A DNA stretch of 64,000 nt, from assembly GCF_000284035.1 (NCBI RefSeq), contig NC_016887.1, positions 2,790,001 through 2,854,000 of the forward strand. The letters run 5' to 3'. The notes under the pieces are model-generated. The model saw only the letters and a list, made by a program, of their open reading frames with translations, searched no databases and had not been told where the DNA came from. Of this stretch, positions 53,628 through 63,177 are shown in pieces. Position 1 is the first letter of the stretch, and each line of letters opens with the position of its first letter. The translations under genes were made by a program, and so were the position numbers. This stretch comes from Nocardia cyriacigeorgica GUH-2. Lineage in GTDB: Bacteria; Actinomycetota; Actinomycetes; Mycobacteriales; Mycobacteriaceae.

Positions 53628-54554
53628 GTGTCGGCTATCAGCGGAGAGTCGCCACAACGCCGTTTCGAGATGAACCGAGAAGGGATTTCCCCCGTTTTGA
53701 CCGACTACATCCAGGCGATCGAGGTCCCAGGCGCTCCGTACGGCGTGACGACCACCCCCGACGGCACGATCTGGTTCTCCATGGCGACGACCGGCGCCAT
53801 CGGCCGCTACCACGACGGCACGGTGACCACCTACGCCCTCGAACCCGCCGACGGCCAGCCGACCGTCATCGTTCCCGGTCCGGACGGAGCCGTGTGGTTC
53901 ACCGAATTCCGCGGCAACCGGATCGGCCGGATCACCGCCGACGGTGAGCGGATCAGCATCGCGGCCGACGCCCCCTACGGCCTGTGCGTCGGACCCGACG
54001 GTGCGCTCTGGTTCACCGAACTCCAGTCCGGCCACATCGCCAGGCTCGGTGCCGACGGCGTCATCACCCGCTTCCCGGTGGCGGGCATGCCGTCGATGAT
54101 CGTCCCGGGATCCGATGGGGCACTGTGGTTCACGCTGAATCAGGCCAATGCGATCGGCCGCAGCACTACCGACGGCGAGATCACCGTCTACCCACTGCCC
54201 ACCGAGGCGGCCAACCCGGTCGGCATCACCGCCGGCCCGGACGGCGCGCTGTGGTTCGTGGAGATCGGCGCCGGGCAGATCGGCCGCATCGATACCGACG
54301 GCACCATCGACGAATTCCCGCTACCCGACCGTGCCGCGCGCCCGCACGCCATCATCGCCGGACCCGACCAGGCCCTGTGGTTCACCGAATGGGGTGCGGG
54401 ACGGCTCGGCCGGGTCACCACCGACGGGACGATCACGAACCTGGACCTACCGGGCACCGAACCGCACGGGCTGACTGCGGGAAGCGATGGAATCATCACG
54501 GTGGCAATGGAATCCGGCATCCTCGCGCGGGTTCCGGTCGCGATACCGTCCTGA
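53628..54554 (+). CDS. Virginiamycin B lyase-like seven-bladed beta-propeller
   Basis: 308 residues made of about seven ~42-residue blades with the repeated signature P-x-G-x-x-x-G-P-D-G-A-L-W-F-T-E. Vgb-type lyases linearise streptogramin B antibiotics by opening the ester bond. The blades around residues 230-275 keep PHAI and, 40 residues on, TEPHG, similar to the His...Glu-x-His catalytic set of Vgb (from memory). One expected Glu in the last blade is replaced (SDGIITVA). So a lyase or a propeller with another function are both possible. Start: GTG 53628 is the first in frame; ATG 53670 is an alternative. The divergent TetR gene implies inducible expression. Confidence 0.78.
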   Translation: MSAISGESPQRRFEMNREGISPVLTDYIQAIEVPGAPYGVTTTPDGTIWFSMATTGAIGRYHDGTVTTYALEPADGQPTVIVPGPDGAVWFTEFRGNRIGRITADGERISIAADAPYGLCVGPDGALWFTELQSGHIARLGADGVITRFPVAGMPSMIVPGSDGALWFTLNQANAIGRSTTDGEITVYPLPTEAANPVGITAGPDGALWFVEIGAGQIGRIDTDGTIDEFPLPDRAARPHAIIAGPDQALWFTEWGAGRLGRVTTDGTITNLDLPGTEPHGLTAGSDGIITVAMESGILARVPVAIPS

Positions 54555-54736
54555 CCTGCGGGTGAACCGGCGCCATCGACGCCCGCGCCGGTTTCTGCAG
54601 GCGCCGTTGCGGAAGCGCGACGATCGGATCGTGCGGCCCCCGGCGCGCAGCCCGCACAGCCGGACTGCGTGTGGTGACGAGGTCGACCGCCGGCCCGCCG
54701 CCCGTGGAGCGTGCGCCCCCGGGCGGCAGTTCCCGC

Positions 54737-56407
54737 CTACGTCGTGGTCAGGGCCTGCACCATCGCCGTGCCGAAGCTGATGTCATTGGACGTCGGAACA
54801 CGGGTGTAGGTGCCGCCGGTGCGCTCGGTGATGGTGCGCAAGGTGTCGGTGCCCTGCCCGCCGACGACGATCACATCCACGCGGACCGGGGTGGCCGGGT
54901 CGGTGGCGGCGGTGAGGTCGGCCAGCAGTTGCGCGCCGGTGAGCGCCGAATCGTCCTCGGGCCCGTCGGTGATCAGCAGCACCGAATTCGTCCGGCCCGT
55001 GGTGTATCCGGCGACGGCGGCGCGGTAGGCCGCCAGCAGCGCGGGATAGCACTGGTCGGCGCGAGTATCGGCCGGGCGGATGCCGTTCAGCGATTCGGTC
55101 ACCTCGGTGCGGTGCTCGGCCGCCAGCGGAGCGGTCGCCGCCTGCACTCGATACGGCGTGGTGCCGTCCAGGTTCTTGCCGAAAGTCCAGACGCCGAGGC
55201 CGAAATCGGGCGGCATGACATTCATGGTGGACTGCAGGGCGCCCAGGGTATTGGTGAGCCGGGTGGTCGAGCCGTCGGTGCTCGCCATCGAGGCGGACAC
55301 GTCGATCAACACCGTCGCCGAGACTCCGAGCACCGGGTCGGCCAGGGTGGCCCGCACCTTGTCCAGGGCGGCTCGCGGCGGCACCGGCGCGGTCGCGGCG
55401 GGTGCGGCGCCGAAGCCGGCGGCGGTGAATTCCGCGGCCTGCTGCGGGGCGCGCAGATAGTCGGCGAAGACGCCGGCGGCCATGTTCTGGGCGCTGTCGA
55501 CCCAATGGCCGGTCATCATCGCGGCCGGATAGTCGGCGACGGGTGCTGCCCCGGCGGGAACGAACGCGGTGAGTCCGCCGTGCGCGGTGATTTGCTGCTC
55601 AGTAGCGGCGACCGCGTGCAGAGAAGCCATGGCGGGCGGAGCGGAGGTGAGCGCACCGAGCGCGGCCCGGGTATCGGGCAGCTCCGGCGCGGTCGCCGCC
55701 AGCGCGGATACCGCCGCGACGACCTGACCGGACTGCGCGGCCTCCTCGGTCAGCGGATCGGCACCTGAGACCCCGGACGCGACGGCCGTTGCGGCGGCCA
55801 GCGTCGCATCACCGGGCGGCATCGCCATCGCCAAACCGCCCCACGGCAGCCCCAGTTCGTCGAGCGAACCCTGTTGCAGGCGAGGCAGATCCGCCCAGGT
55901 GAGCTGCGCACCCGCCAGTGCCGCACCGAGTTCGCCGGGGACGGCCACCGCGATCGGGCTGACCGCCACCGGCGCCGGTGTGCCCTGGATCAGCCCGGGC
56001 ACCCGCACGGATTCGATCTGTCGCATCGACTCGGGGATCCACAGAGCGGGCTGCGGTCCCAGCACCGGATCCCACGGGGTGTTTCCGGTGAATGCGGCGA
56101 CGACCGCGGCGGCCGGTTGCGCCTGCACCGCCACCGTCACGCAGTGGTCGCCGACGATCGGTTCGGTGGCGTTGTACCGATCGGCGATCGCCCGCACCGG
56201 CGCCTCGATCGTCGGGTCGACCGTGACATGCAGGACGGTGTCGCCCTCGACGCATTCGGCGGCCGCCGCGCTGGCGTCGCTGCTGGAGCGGTCGCGTAAC
56301 TGGAACCAGCCGAACACCGCGCCGACGAGTAGCAGCACAGCCACCACGGCGATAACGGGGCCTTTGCTGATGCCCCGGGAGCTGGAACGGCTGCGATGTG
56401 TACCCAC
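54737..56407 (-). CDS. Membrane-anchored substrate-binding-like and VWA-domain protein
   Basis: 556 residues from a GTG at 56407. A single membrane helix at about 16-36 (VIAVVAVLLLVGAVFGWF) is an N-terminal anchor. Residues ~50-340 resemble a periplasmic binding-protein fold (extracellular). Residues ~365-550 are a von Willebrand A domain with the MIDAS motif DVSAS near 375, and TFGKNLDGT and ITDGPEDD further on. The substrate-binding plus VWA architecture is known from mycobacteria and Streptomyces, with unknown function. It probably sits on the outer face of the membrane, with divalent-metal-dependent partner binding (inference). Confidence 0.82.
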   Translation of the reverse strand: MGTHRSRSSSRGISKGPVIAVVAVLLLVGAVFGWFQLRDRSSSDASAAAAECVEGDTVLHVTVDPTIEAPVRAIADRYNATEPIVGDHCVTVAVQAQPAAAVVAAFTGNTPWDPVLGPQPALWIPESMRQIESVRVPGLIQGTPAPVAVSPIAVAVPGELGAALAGAQLTWADLPRLQQGSLDELGLPWGGLAMAMPPGDATLAAATAVASGVSGADPLTEEAAQSGQVVAAVSALAATAPELPDTRAALGALTSAPPAMASLHAVAATEQQITAHGGLTAFVPAGAAPVADYPAAMMTGHWVDSAQNMAAGVFADYLRAPQQAAEFTAAGFGAAPAATAPVPPRAALDKVRATLADPVLGVSATVLIDVSASMASTDGSTTRLTNTLGALQSTMNVMPPDFGLGVWTFGKNLDGTTPYRVQAATAPLAAEHRTEVTESLNGIRPADTRADQCYPALLAAYRAAVAGYTTGRTNSVLLITDGPEDDSALTGAQLLADLTAATDPATPVRVDVIVVGGQGTDTLRTITERTGGTYTRVPTSNDISFGTAMVQALTTT

Positions 56408-56489
56408 GGGGCACGAGTGTATGCGTGTGTGGGCCGCCACACCCGGGCTGTGGCCCGCCGCCTTCGACGGTGACGGGCCACCACCCGGA

Positions 56490-56738
56490 TCATTCGCGGA
56501 TCACGCGCCCGCGGTCGAACTCGTGCCCGCCCCACACACCGGACTGTCCGGTGCGCTCGGCGAAATCACCGCAGGCCGCCCGGATCGGGCACCCACCGCA
56601 CACGGTGCGCGCGTAGTCGAAATCCTGCGACGGATACGGAAACCACGCCTCATGGTTGGGGTCGCCGCGGCAGGCGGCGCGATGCCACTCCCGGCTGTCC
56701 GACAGCGGGAGCAGGTCGGTCAAGGTGGTGACGGTCAT
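56490..56738 (-). CDS. WhiB-family iron-sulfur regulator
   Basis: 82 residues. The four cluster cysteines are Cys23, Cys47, Cys50 and Cys56 (C...CGGCPIRAAC), followed by the GVWGG turn at 67-71. WhiB proteins hold a [4Fe-4S] cluster sensitive to O2 or NO and usually act with the principal sigma factor. Which of the WhiB1-7 subfamilies is not decided; the short C-terminal basic tail is weak (RGRVIRE). It starts at an ATG with AGAGGA 6 bases upstream and lies 28 bases downstream of the HNH gene. The VWA gene starts 82 bases further down. Confidence 0.92.
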   Translation of the reverse strand: MTVTTLTDLLPLSDSREWHRAACRGDPNHEAWFPYPSQDFDYARTVCGGCPIRAACGDFAERTGQSGVWGGHEFDRGRVIRE

Positions 56739-56766
56739 GGCGATCCTCTCCTTTCTGCGGATCTGG

Positions 56767-57327
56767 TCAGGTGGTGGCGGCGAGCGTCTTCCAGATGTGG
56801 CGCTGCCGCTTGGCCAGCGGGTCGGGGGCCTTCGGCTCCCACAGCAACCGCATCCCGGCTTCCTCGGGGGTGCGGTCGGCCTTGCTGGTGTTGCAGGGCG
56901 CGCAGCAGGCGATCAGGTTGGCCCAGGTGTTGGGCCCACCCCGGCTGCGCGGGCGGATGTGGTCGACGGTGCGCGCCCAGCCCGCGCAGTAACCGCACCG
57001 GTGCTTGTCCCGGCGCAGCACACCGGCCAAGGTGGCGCGGCTCTCGTCGCGCACCTGGGTGACGTGCTCGAGGTAGACGTAGCGCAGCAGCCGAATCGTC
57101 TCGGGGAGAACGATTTCCAGATGCTTGGAGCGGATGGGGAAGGCCGGCTCCCGGTCGGCGATCGACTCGGCGGCACCGCTGAGCAACAGCACCACCGCGC
57201 GGTCGGCGGCGACCTCATCGATCGCCTCGTAGCTGGCATTGAGCACCAGCACCGGGGTGTGTATCCAGTTGTCGGCAGACGGGGCCACCATCGTGGTGGC
57301 ATGGCGTATCGGCATGGGAATCACCAT
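56767..57327 (-). CDS. HNH endonuclease-family protein
   Basis: 186 residues. The HNH/McrA-type finger is at about 110-155: CGYC, DHIRPRSRGGPNTWANL, then CAPCNTSK; this gives two CxxC zinc pairs and the His/Asn catalytic set. Residues ~25-60 (PVLVLNASYEAIDEVAADRA) are the N-terminal strand common to this actinobacterial group. No restriction-modification or intein context is seen. Several in-frame starts exist (57327, 57315, 57291); the first is used. It follows a probable 36-residue gene and precedes whiB. Confidence 0.85.
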   Translation of the reverse strand: MVIPMPIRHATTMVAPSADNWIHTPVLVLNASYEAIDEVAADRAVVLLLSGAAESIADREPAFPIRSKHLEIVLPETIRLLRYVYLEHVTQVRDESRATLAGVLRRDKHRCGYCAGWARTVDHIRPRSRGGPNTWANLIACCAPCNTSKADRTPEEAGMRLLWEPKAPDPLAKRQRHIWKTLAATT

Positions 57328-57384
57328 GTTTCGGCAGAGCGAGAAGGAGGGGCGATCAGCGGGATGGGGGAGCGGGGCTGGGAA

Positions 57385-57495
57385 TCAGCGGCCGTCCTGG
57401 AGGCGGCCGGACTCGAGTTCCGCGCTCGTGAGGGCGGGCATCAGCCGCTGGGCGCAGACGTCCGCGGCCCGCACTGGTTTCCACGTCGAAATCAC
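57385..57495 (-). CDS. Probable 36-residue protein upstream of the HNH gene
   Basis: Frame from a GTG at 57495 with a strong GGAAAGGAGG, the GGAGG ending 5 bases before the start; this is one of the best ribosome sites in the window. The product, beginning MISTWKPVRAADVCAQRLMP, has one cysteine and a helical look but no recognisable family. The stop is 57 bases before the HNH gene on the same strand. Coding status rests mainly on the ribosome site and clean frame. Confidence 0.45.
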   Translation of the reverse strand: MISTWKPVRAADVCAQRLMPALTSAELESGRLQDGR

Positions 57496-57628
57496 AGCCA
57501 CCTCCTTTCCCGAGTCCTCATCGATCACCGCCGGATGCGGTCGATCGGCGTCGCGATCATGGTGGCACACCGGATGTGGTGTTGTCGGGCGATTTTTCGG
57601 CGGCCCGCCCCGGGAATGGCTCGGCCGG

Positions 57629-58156
57629 TCAGGCCTGTTGCAGCACGGCGGCGCCGAAGGAGACGTTGAACCGGTCGCACCAGATGGACACGCTGGTCAG
57701 TTGGGTCAGATCGATCTCGGCCGGGATCGGATAGTTCTGGTTGCCCTTGTTGCCGCGCAACTTGCCCAGATCGTGGTAGGCGCCGTCGTCGAAGACGCCC
57801 CACCCGTCGCGTCCGGACAGCACGGGCGCGTCCGACAACCAGACGTGCAGGTCGGGGCCGTCGGAGGTGTCCAGGTTCTCCAGCCGCAGCACCCGGCTGC
57901 CGTCGGGCAGACCGAGGACCACCACGGTGCCGGAGGTGTCGTGTTCATGGGAGATGAGCGCGCCACGCGCCAGGATCTGCGGCTCGACGGGCGCAGCCCC
58001 CGGGGTGACCGGTGCGCCGACCGTCGGCGCGGCCTCGTCGACGGTGGTGCTGGTGAACAGCCGCCACGGCTGGAAATACGCCATCCCGATCCCGAGACCG
58101 ACAGCGACGATCAGCGCAAGAACCCAGGTCAGCGGCGAACGGACCAGTCGTTTCAC
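57629..58156 (-). CDS. DM13-domain membrane protein
   Basis: 175 residues from a GTG at 58156 behind GAGGAG. An N-terminal membrane helix (residues ~9-27, TWVLALIVAVGLGIGMAYF) anchors an outer DM13 domain (residues ~65-175), with HDTSGTVVVLGLPDGSRVLR, LHVWLSD near 110 and a C-terminal SIWCDRFNVSFGAA carrying the family's conserved cysteine. DM13 is proposed to take part in electron transfer. It ends a likely operon after two acyl-CoA dehydrogenase-like genes, 28 bases downstream of the second. Confidence 0.85.
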   Translation of the reverse strand: MKRLVRSPLTWVLALIVAVGLGIGMAYFQPWRLFTSTTVDEAAPTVGAPVTPGAAPVEPQILARGALISHEHDTSGTVVVLGLPDGSRVLRLENLDTSDGPDLHVWLSDAPVLSGRDGWGVFDDGAYHDLGKLRGNKGNQNYPIPAEIDLTQLTSVSIWCDRFNVSFGAAVLQQA

Positions 58157-58184
58157 GGCCATCTCCTCGGTGTGTGTCCCGTCC

Positions 58185-59318
58185 TCACCCCATCGGACCA
58201 TGCCCGAGCAGCACACGCCCGGTGAATCGGGTCTGCTTGGCACGCGGCAGCGGATGGAACAGGCAGCCGTGGATGTCGCGGTAATACATCTCCAGCTCGC
58301 AGGTGCGCGAGTAGCCGGCACCGCCGACGGTCTCGATGGCCAGGCGCACCGTGTCGATCAACGCGTTCGCGGCGACCGTCTTGCGGCTGAGAATCCGGGC
58401 CGCGTACTGCTCGGTGGCGGCGAATCCCAGGTTGTCCGAGGCGGTGAACATCGCCTCGATGAGGTCCTCGGCGGTGGTGTAGGCGTTCATCATCTCGCCG
58501 GCCAGTTGCAGGGTGTGCGGGTCGGGCCGGCCGGACACCAGCGCGGCGGTCAGCTCGACGGCGGCGTCGGCGATGCCGAGATAGGCGGACATGACCAGCG
58601 GCATCGCGGCGCCGATGACAGTATTGAGAATCGGCGGCCAAGTGTCGGCGGGCCGCACCATCGCCACGGCGGCGTCGGGGACGAACACCTCGTCGAAGAC
58701 GATGGTGTGCGAACCGCTGGCGCGAAGGCCGAGCGTGTCCCAGGTCTGCTCGATCCGGACGCCGGGCGCGTTCATCGGGATGGCGCAGTGCACGACCTGC
58801 GGCCCGTCCGGCGCGGTGTCCCAGCGGACACTGGTGACCGCCACCGTGCCCACCTCGCACCCACTGGCCGGTGCCTTCCGCGCACTGACCAGGTACCCGC
58901 CGTCGACGCGCTCGGCGCTGCCATTGGAGCCCACCCAGTCCGAGGCGCCGGTGCTCACCAGAATCGCGCCCGACACCACCTTGCCGAAGACCGCGCTCGC
59001 ATCCATCCCGTGCCGGTGCCGCCACACCTGCGCGGCCACCAGATGCGAATGCATCGCGAACGCGACGGCGGTCGAGGGATCGTGGCGGCCGAGTTCGCGC
59101 AGGATCGCGCCCATCTCCCGGTGGGTGGCGCCACCGCCGCCGAATTCGACCGGGACCAGCGCTGCGGTCAGCCCGGCGGCACGGAGTCGGTCGAAGGCTT
59201 CGGTGGACAACCGGCCGTTGCGGTCGCGTTCGGCGACGCCGGGCCGCAGGGTTTCGCCGACCTCGCGGGCGCGGGCGATCCAGTCGGTGGTTTCGAGGAG
59301 GTCTGTGGTGACAGTCAT
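58185..59318 (-). CDS. Acyl-CoA dehydrogenase-family flavoprotein
   Basis: 377 residues, usual family length. Residues 1-115 form the N-terminal helices (VPVEFGGGGATHREMGAIL near 55). The mid domain has LGLRASGSHTIVFDEVFVP near 198, and the C-terminal domain has ETVGGAGYSRTCELEMYYRD near 330-350. The usual catalytic glutamate segment is altered, so it may be a DszC/HpaB-like flavin monooxygenase rather than a true dehydrogenase (uncertain). It is the second gene of the fadE operon, starting 36 bases after the first gene's stop. Confidence 0.82.
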   Translation of the reverse strand: MTVTTDLLETTDWIARAREVGETLRPGVAERDRNGRLSTEAFDRLRAAGLTAALVPVEFGGGGATHREMGAILRELGRHDPSTAVAFAMHSHLVAAQVWRHRHGMDASAVFGKVVSGAILVSTGASDWVGSNGSAERVDGGYLVSARKAPASGCEVGTVAVTSVRWDTAPDGPQVVHCAIPMNAPGVRIEQTWDTLGLRASGSHTIVFDEVFVPDAAVAMVRPADTWPPILNTVIGAAMPLVMSAYLGIADAAVELTAALVSGRPDPHTLQLAGEMMNAYTTAEDLIEAMFTASDNLGFAATEQYAARILSRKTVAANALIDTVRLAIETVGGAGYSRTCELEMYYRDIHGCLFHPLPRAKQTRFTGRVLLGHGPMG

Positions 59319-59354
59319 GGACGAAGCTACGAGTGCGGGCCGCGTCCGGTTCAG

Positions 59355-60644
59355 TCACAGATTGCCGACGATGTGCTCCAGTCGCCGGGCGATGTGCTCG
59401 CGGGCCTGCTCACGCAGCGCCGGCCGATACCCGGATGGATACACCGGATCGCCCGGGGCGTAGTTCTTCAGCACTTCCTTCGCGAGAGTGATCTTGTGCA
59501 CCTCGGTGGGCCCGTCGGCCAGCCCCATCACCTCGGCGTAATTCATCATGTCCACGAACGGCAGATCCTGGCTGACGCCGATCGCGCCGTGCAGGTGCAG
59601 CGCGCGCTGGGCGATATCGTGCATCACCTTCGGCATCGCCACCTTGATCGCGGCGATGTCCTTGCGCACCTTCAGATAATCCTGTTCCTTGTCGATGCGC
59701 CAGGCGGTGCGCAGCACCAGCAGCCGGAACTGTTCCATCTCGATCCAGCTGTCGGCGATGCGCTCCGGGGTCATCTGCAATCCGGCGAGCGGACCCTGGC
59801 GCATCGGGCGCGAGACCGCGCGTTCGCACATCATGTCGAAGGCCTTGCGCACCAACGCGACCGTGCGCATGGCGTGATGCACGCGCCCGCCGCCGAGCCG
59901 GGTCTGCGCGACGACGAACCCCTGCCCCTCGGCGCCGAGCAGATGATCGGCGGGCACCCGGACATCGGTGAACCGCAGGTGACCCTCGTGCTCGCTGAAG
60001 CCGGGCACATGGAAGTTCTTCACGATCTCGAGCCCCGGCGTGTCCGCAGGCACGATGAACATCGACATGCCCTGATACGGGCTGACATCGGGGTTCGTCA
60101 CCACCATCACGATGTGGAAGGCGGCGAATTCGGCGTTGGAGTTGAACCACTTCTCGCCGTTGATGACCCAGTGGTCGCCGTCGCGCACCGCGCGGGTCTT
60201 GAACAGGGTGGGGTCGGACCCGCCGGTCGGTTCGGTCATCACGTAGCAGGAGCCGATCTCACCGGCCAGCAGCGGTTCGAGGTACTGCTGTTTCTGCTCC
60301 GGGGTGCCGTAATGGGCCAGGATTTCCGCGTTGCCGGAGTCAGGCGCCTGACACCCGAACACCGACGGCGCCCACACCGAGGTGCCGAGCACCTCGTTGA
60401 GCAGTGCGAGCTTCATCTGCCCGAACCCGGGTCCGCCCAGTTCCGGGCCGAGATGGCAGGCCCACAATCCCTGCTGCTTCACCTGCTCCTTCAGCGGCCG
60501 CATCAACGCCATCGCCTCGGCATCGCTGCGGTCGTAGGGGTTCGGGTAGATCAGATCCAGGGGCTCGACCTCGGTGCGCACGAAATCCGCGGCCCAGTCC
60601 AGCTTCGCCTGGTACTCCGGATCGGTCTCGAAATCCCAAGCCAT
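59355..60644 (-). CDS. Acyl-CoA dehydrogenase (FadE)
   Basis: 429 residues. FAD/substrate motifs: GSCYVMTEPTGGSDPTLFKT near 140-160, GEKWFNSNAEF near 174 and FAD-binding IGVSQDLPFVDMMNYAEVMGLADGPT region (residues ~355-380; ALHLHGAIGVSQDLPF). It resembles the broad actinobacterial FadE acyl-CoA dehydrogenases with the AAFHIVM segment. It oxidises an acyl-CoA with ETF as acceptor; chain length is unknown. The ATG at 60644 has AAAGGG 6 bases upstream. It is the first gene of the operon with the second flavoprotein and DM13 gene, and is divergent from glcB (272-bp gap, no confident operator found). Confidence 0.9.
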   Translation of the reverse strand: MAWDFETDPEYQAKLDWAADFVRTEVEPLDLIYPNPYDRSDAEAMALMRPLKEQVKQQGLWACHLGPELGGPGFGQMKLALLNEVLGTSVWAPSVFGCQAPDSGNAEILAHYGTPEQKQQYLEPLLAGEIGSCYVMTEPTGGSDPTLFKTRAVRDGDHWVINGEKWFNSNAEFAAFHIVMVVTNPDVSPYQGMSMFIVPADTPGLEIVKNFHVPGFSEHEGHLRFTDVRVPADHLLGAEGQGFVVAQTRLGGGRVHHAMRTVALVRKAFDMMCERAVSRPMRQGPLAGLQMTPERIADSWIEMEQFRLLVLRTAWRIDKEQDYLKVRKDIAAIKVAMPKVMHDIAQRALHLHGAIGVSQDLPFVDMMNYAEVMGLADGPTEVHKITLAKEVLKNYAPGDPVYPSGYRPALREQAREHIARRLEHIVGNL

Positions 60645-60916
60645 GGGCGCCCTTTCGTCGGCGTCGGCACTGCGTCCGCCGAACCTCGGGGACCACAGGT
60701 GTTCGGTTCAGCACACTATCCACCGATGCCTACCCCAGCAAGGGCCGACAGGACCCCCGAGCACCCGGCAACGCCCGGTAAAACGCCCGGTAGGGTCGGG
60801 TGGCGGCGGAACATACCGGCCGGTGCCGGTGTTGACCCCGACGCACGGTCGCAGCACTACCGACGGGTAACATGACTGCGACTTTTCCTACTCGTTTCTC
60901 GACAAGTGAGGCTTAG

Positions 60917-63097
60917 ATGACAGAGCGGATTCAGGTCGGCGGGCTACAGGTGGCACGCGTTCTCCACGAGTTCGTAGAGAACGAGGCGCTTCCGGGTACC
61001 GGCGTGGATTCCGCCGCGTTCTGGGCCGGTGCGGAGCAGGTGATCAACGATCTCGCCCCGCGTAACCGCGCCCTGCTCGCCGAACGCGACGAGATCCAGG
61101 GCAAGCTCGACGCCTGGCACGGGGAGAACCCGGGCGCGAACTACGACAAGGCCGCCTACAAGAACTTCCTGACCGAAATCGGCTACCTGCGTCCCGAGCC
61201 GGCCGATTTCCAGATCGACACCCAGAACGTCGACGACGAGATCGCCACCACCGCCGGCCCGCAGCTGGTGGTGCCGGTGATGAACGCGCGCTTCGCGATC
61301 AACGCCGCCAACGCCCGCTGGGGTTCGCTCTACGACGCCCTCTACGGCACCGACGCCATCTCCGAGGACAACGGCGCGGAGAAGGGCAAGGGCTACAACA
61401 AGGTCCGCGGCGACAAGGTCATCGAGTGGGCGCGCAACTTCCTCGACGACGCCGTCACCCTGATCACCGGCTCGCACATCGGCTCCACCTCCTACAAGAT
61501 CGTCGACGGTGAGCTCGAGGTCGGCCTGGAGGACGGCACCGAGATCGGCCTGGCCGACGCCTCGCAGCTGGTCGGTTACAAGGGCGAGCCCGATGCCCCG
61601 ACCTCGATCCTGCTGAAGCACAACGGCCTGCACATCGAGATCCAGATCGATCCCGAATCGCCGATCGGCAGCACCGACACCGCGGGCATCAAGGACGTGG
61701 TGCTCGAGTCCGCCGTCACCACGATCATGGACTTCGAGGACTCGGTCGCCGCGGTCGACGCCGAGGACAAGGTGCTCTGCTACCACAACTGGCTGGGCCT
61801 GATGAAGGGCACGCTGGCCGAAGAGGTCAGCAAGGGCGGCAAGACCTTCACCCGCACCATGAACCCCGACCGCGTCTACACCGCGCTCGACGGCTCCGAG
61901 CTGGTGCTGCACGGTCGCTCGCTGCTGTTCGTGCGCAACGTCGGCCACCTGATGACCTCCGACGCCATCCTCGACGCCGAAGGCAACGAGGTGCCCGAGG
62001 GCATCATGGACGGCCTGATCACCTCGCTGATCGCCAAGCACTCGCTGGGCGGCGACGCCGAGCTGAAGAACAGCCGCACCGGCTCGGTCTACATCGTGAA
62101 GCCGAAGATGCACGGCCCGGACGAGGTGGCCTTCACCAACGAGCTGTTCGGCCGCGTCGAGGACGTCATCGGGGTGCCGCGCAACACCCTCAAGGTCGGC
62201 ATCATGGACGAGGAGCGCCGCACCACGGTCAACCTCAAGGCCTGTATCGCCGCCGCCAAGGACCGCGTGGTGTTCATCAACACCGGCTTCCTCGACCGCA
62301 CCGGCGACGAGATCCACACCTCCATGGAGGCCGGGCCGATGGTCCGCAAGGCCGATATGAAGGCCCAGCAGTGGATCGCCTCCTACGAGGACTGGAATGT
62401 CGACACCGGCCTGGCCACCGGCCTGCCCGGCAAGGCGCAGATCGGTAAGGGCATGTGGGCCATGCCCGACCTGATGGCCGACATGCTGGTGCAGAAGATC
62501 GGCCACCCGAAGGCCGGCGCCAACACCGCCTGGGTGCCCTCGCCCACCGCCGCCACCCTGCACGCCACCCACTACCACCTGGTGGACGTGTTCAAGCGGC
62601 AGGCCGAGCTGGCCAAGGGCGGCGCCCGCGCCACCGTCGACCAGATCCTGGAGATCCCGCTGGCCGCCGACATCAACTGGTCGGCCGAGGAGAAGCAGCA
62701 GGAGCTGGACAACAACTCCCAGTCCATCCTCGGTTACGTGGTGCGCTGGATCGACCAGGGCGTCGGCTGCTCCAAGGTGCCCGACATCAAGGACGTCGCG
62801 CTGATGGAGGACCGCGCCACCCTGCGTATCTCCAGCCAGCTGATGGCCAACTGGCTGCGCCACGGCATCGTCTCCGCCGAGGACGTCATCGCCAGCCTCG
62901 AGCGGATGGCCCCGGTCGTCGACCGCCAGAACGCCGGCGACCCGAACTACCGTCCGATGGCACCCGACTTCGCCGGCAGCGTCGCCTTCCAGGCCGCCAA
63001 GGAACTCATCCTGGAGGGCACCAAGCAGCCCAACGGCTACACGGAACCGATCCTGCACCGTCGTCGCCGTGAGGCGAAGGCGCTGGCTGCCAAGTGA
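60917..63097 (+). CDS. glcB: Malate synthase G
   Basis: 726 residues, the full length of malate synthase G. It condenses glyoxylate with acetyl-CoA to malate in the glyoxylate shunt. Conserved segments: [20 protein letters not shown] near 262-281 (with the magnesium-binding acidic pair), [18 protein letters not shown] near 385 (active-site region), [17 protein letters not shown] near 435 and [14 protein letters not shown] near 512. A leaderless or short 5' UTR is possible; AAGTGAGGCTT precedes the ATG. A strong terminator follows. Isocitrate lyase is not in the window. Confidence 0.97.
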   Translation: MTERIQVGGLQVARVLHEFVENEALPGTGVDSAAFWAGAEQVINDLAPRNRALLAERDEIQGKLDAWHGENPGANYDKAAYKNFLTEIGYLRPEPADFQIDTQNVDDEIATTAGPQLVVPVMNARFAINAANARWGSLYDALYGTDAISEDNGAEKGKGYNKVRGDKVIEWARNFLDDAVTLITGSHIGSTSYKIVDGELEVGLEDGTEIGLADASQLVGYKGEPDAPTSILLKHNGLHIEIQIDPESPIGSTDTAGIKDVVLESAVTTIMDFEDSVAAVDAEDKVLCYHNWLGLMKGTLAEEVSKGGKTFTRTMNPDRVYTALDGSELVLHGRSLLFVRNVGHLMTSDAILDAEGNEVPEGIMDGLITSLIAKHSLGGDAELKNSRTGSVYIVKPKMHGPDEVAFTNELFGRVEDVIGVPRNTLKVGIMDEERRTTVNLKACIAAAKDRVVFINTGFLDRTGDEIHTSMEAGPMVRKADMKAQQWIASYEDWNVDTGLATGLPGKAQIGKGMWAMPDLMADMLVQKIGHPKAGANTAWVPSPTAATLHATHYHLVDVFKRQAELAKGGARATVDQILEIPLAADINWSAEEKQQELDNNSQSILGYVVRWIDQGVGCSKVPDIKDVALMEDRATLRISSQLMANWLRHGIVSAEDVIASLERMAPVVDRQNAGDPNYRPMAPDFAGSVAFQAAKELILEGTKQPNGYTEPILHRRRREAKALAAK

Positions 63098-63141
63098 TCT
63101 GCAGTGCGTGAAAAGTAGCTCCTAGCAGCTGTTTCGACGGA

Positions 63142-63177
63142 GGCCCCGTACCGGAGACGTTCCGGTGCGGGGCCTTT
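63142..63177 (+). terminator. Terminator of glcB
   Basis: GGCCCCGTACCGGA (63142-63155) pairs with TCCGGTGCGGGGCC (63161-63174), 14 bp with one G-T type mismatch and a 5-base loop, followed by TTT. It begins 45 bases after the glcB stop and is the best rho-independent terminator in the window. Confidence 0.85.

Noticed and set aside
60771..60792. Two copies of ACGCCCGGTA spaced 12 bp between fadE and glcB
   Set aside because: Short and GC-rich, with no palindromic character and no third copy; likely chance.
60944..63058. 704-codon minus-strand frame within glcB
   Set aside because: Malate synthase G occupies the plus strand over its full length with all motifs; the antisense frame is low-complexity Gly/Val/His/Asp.
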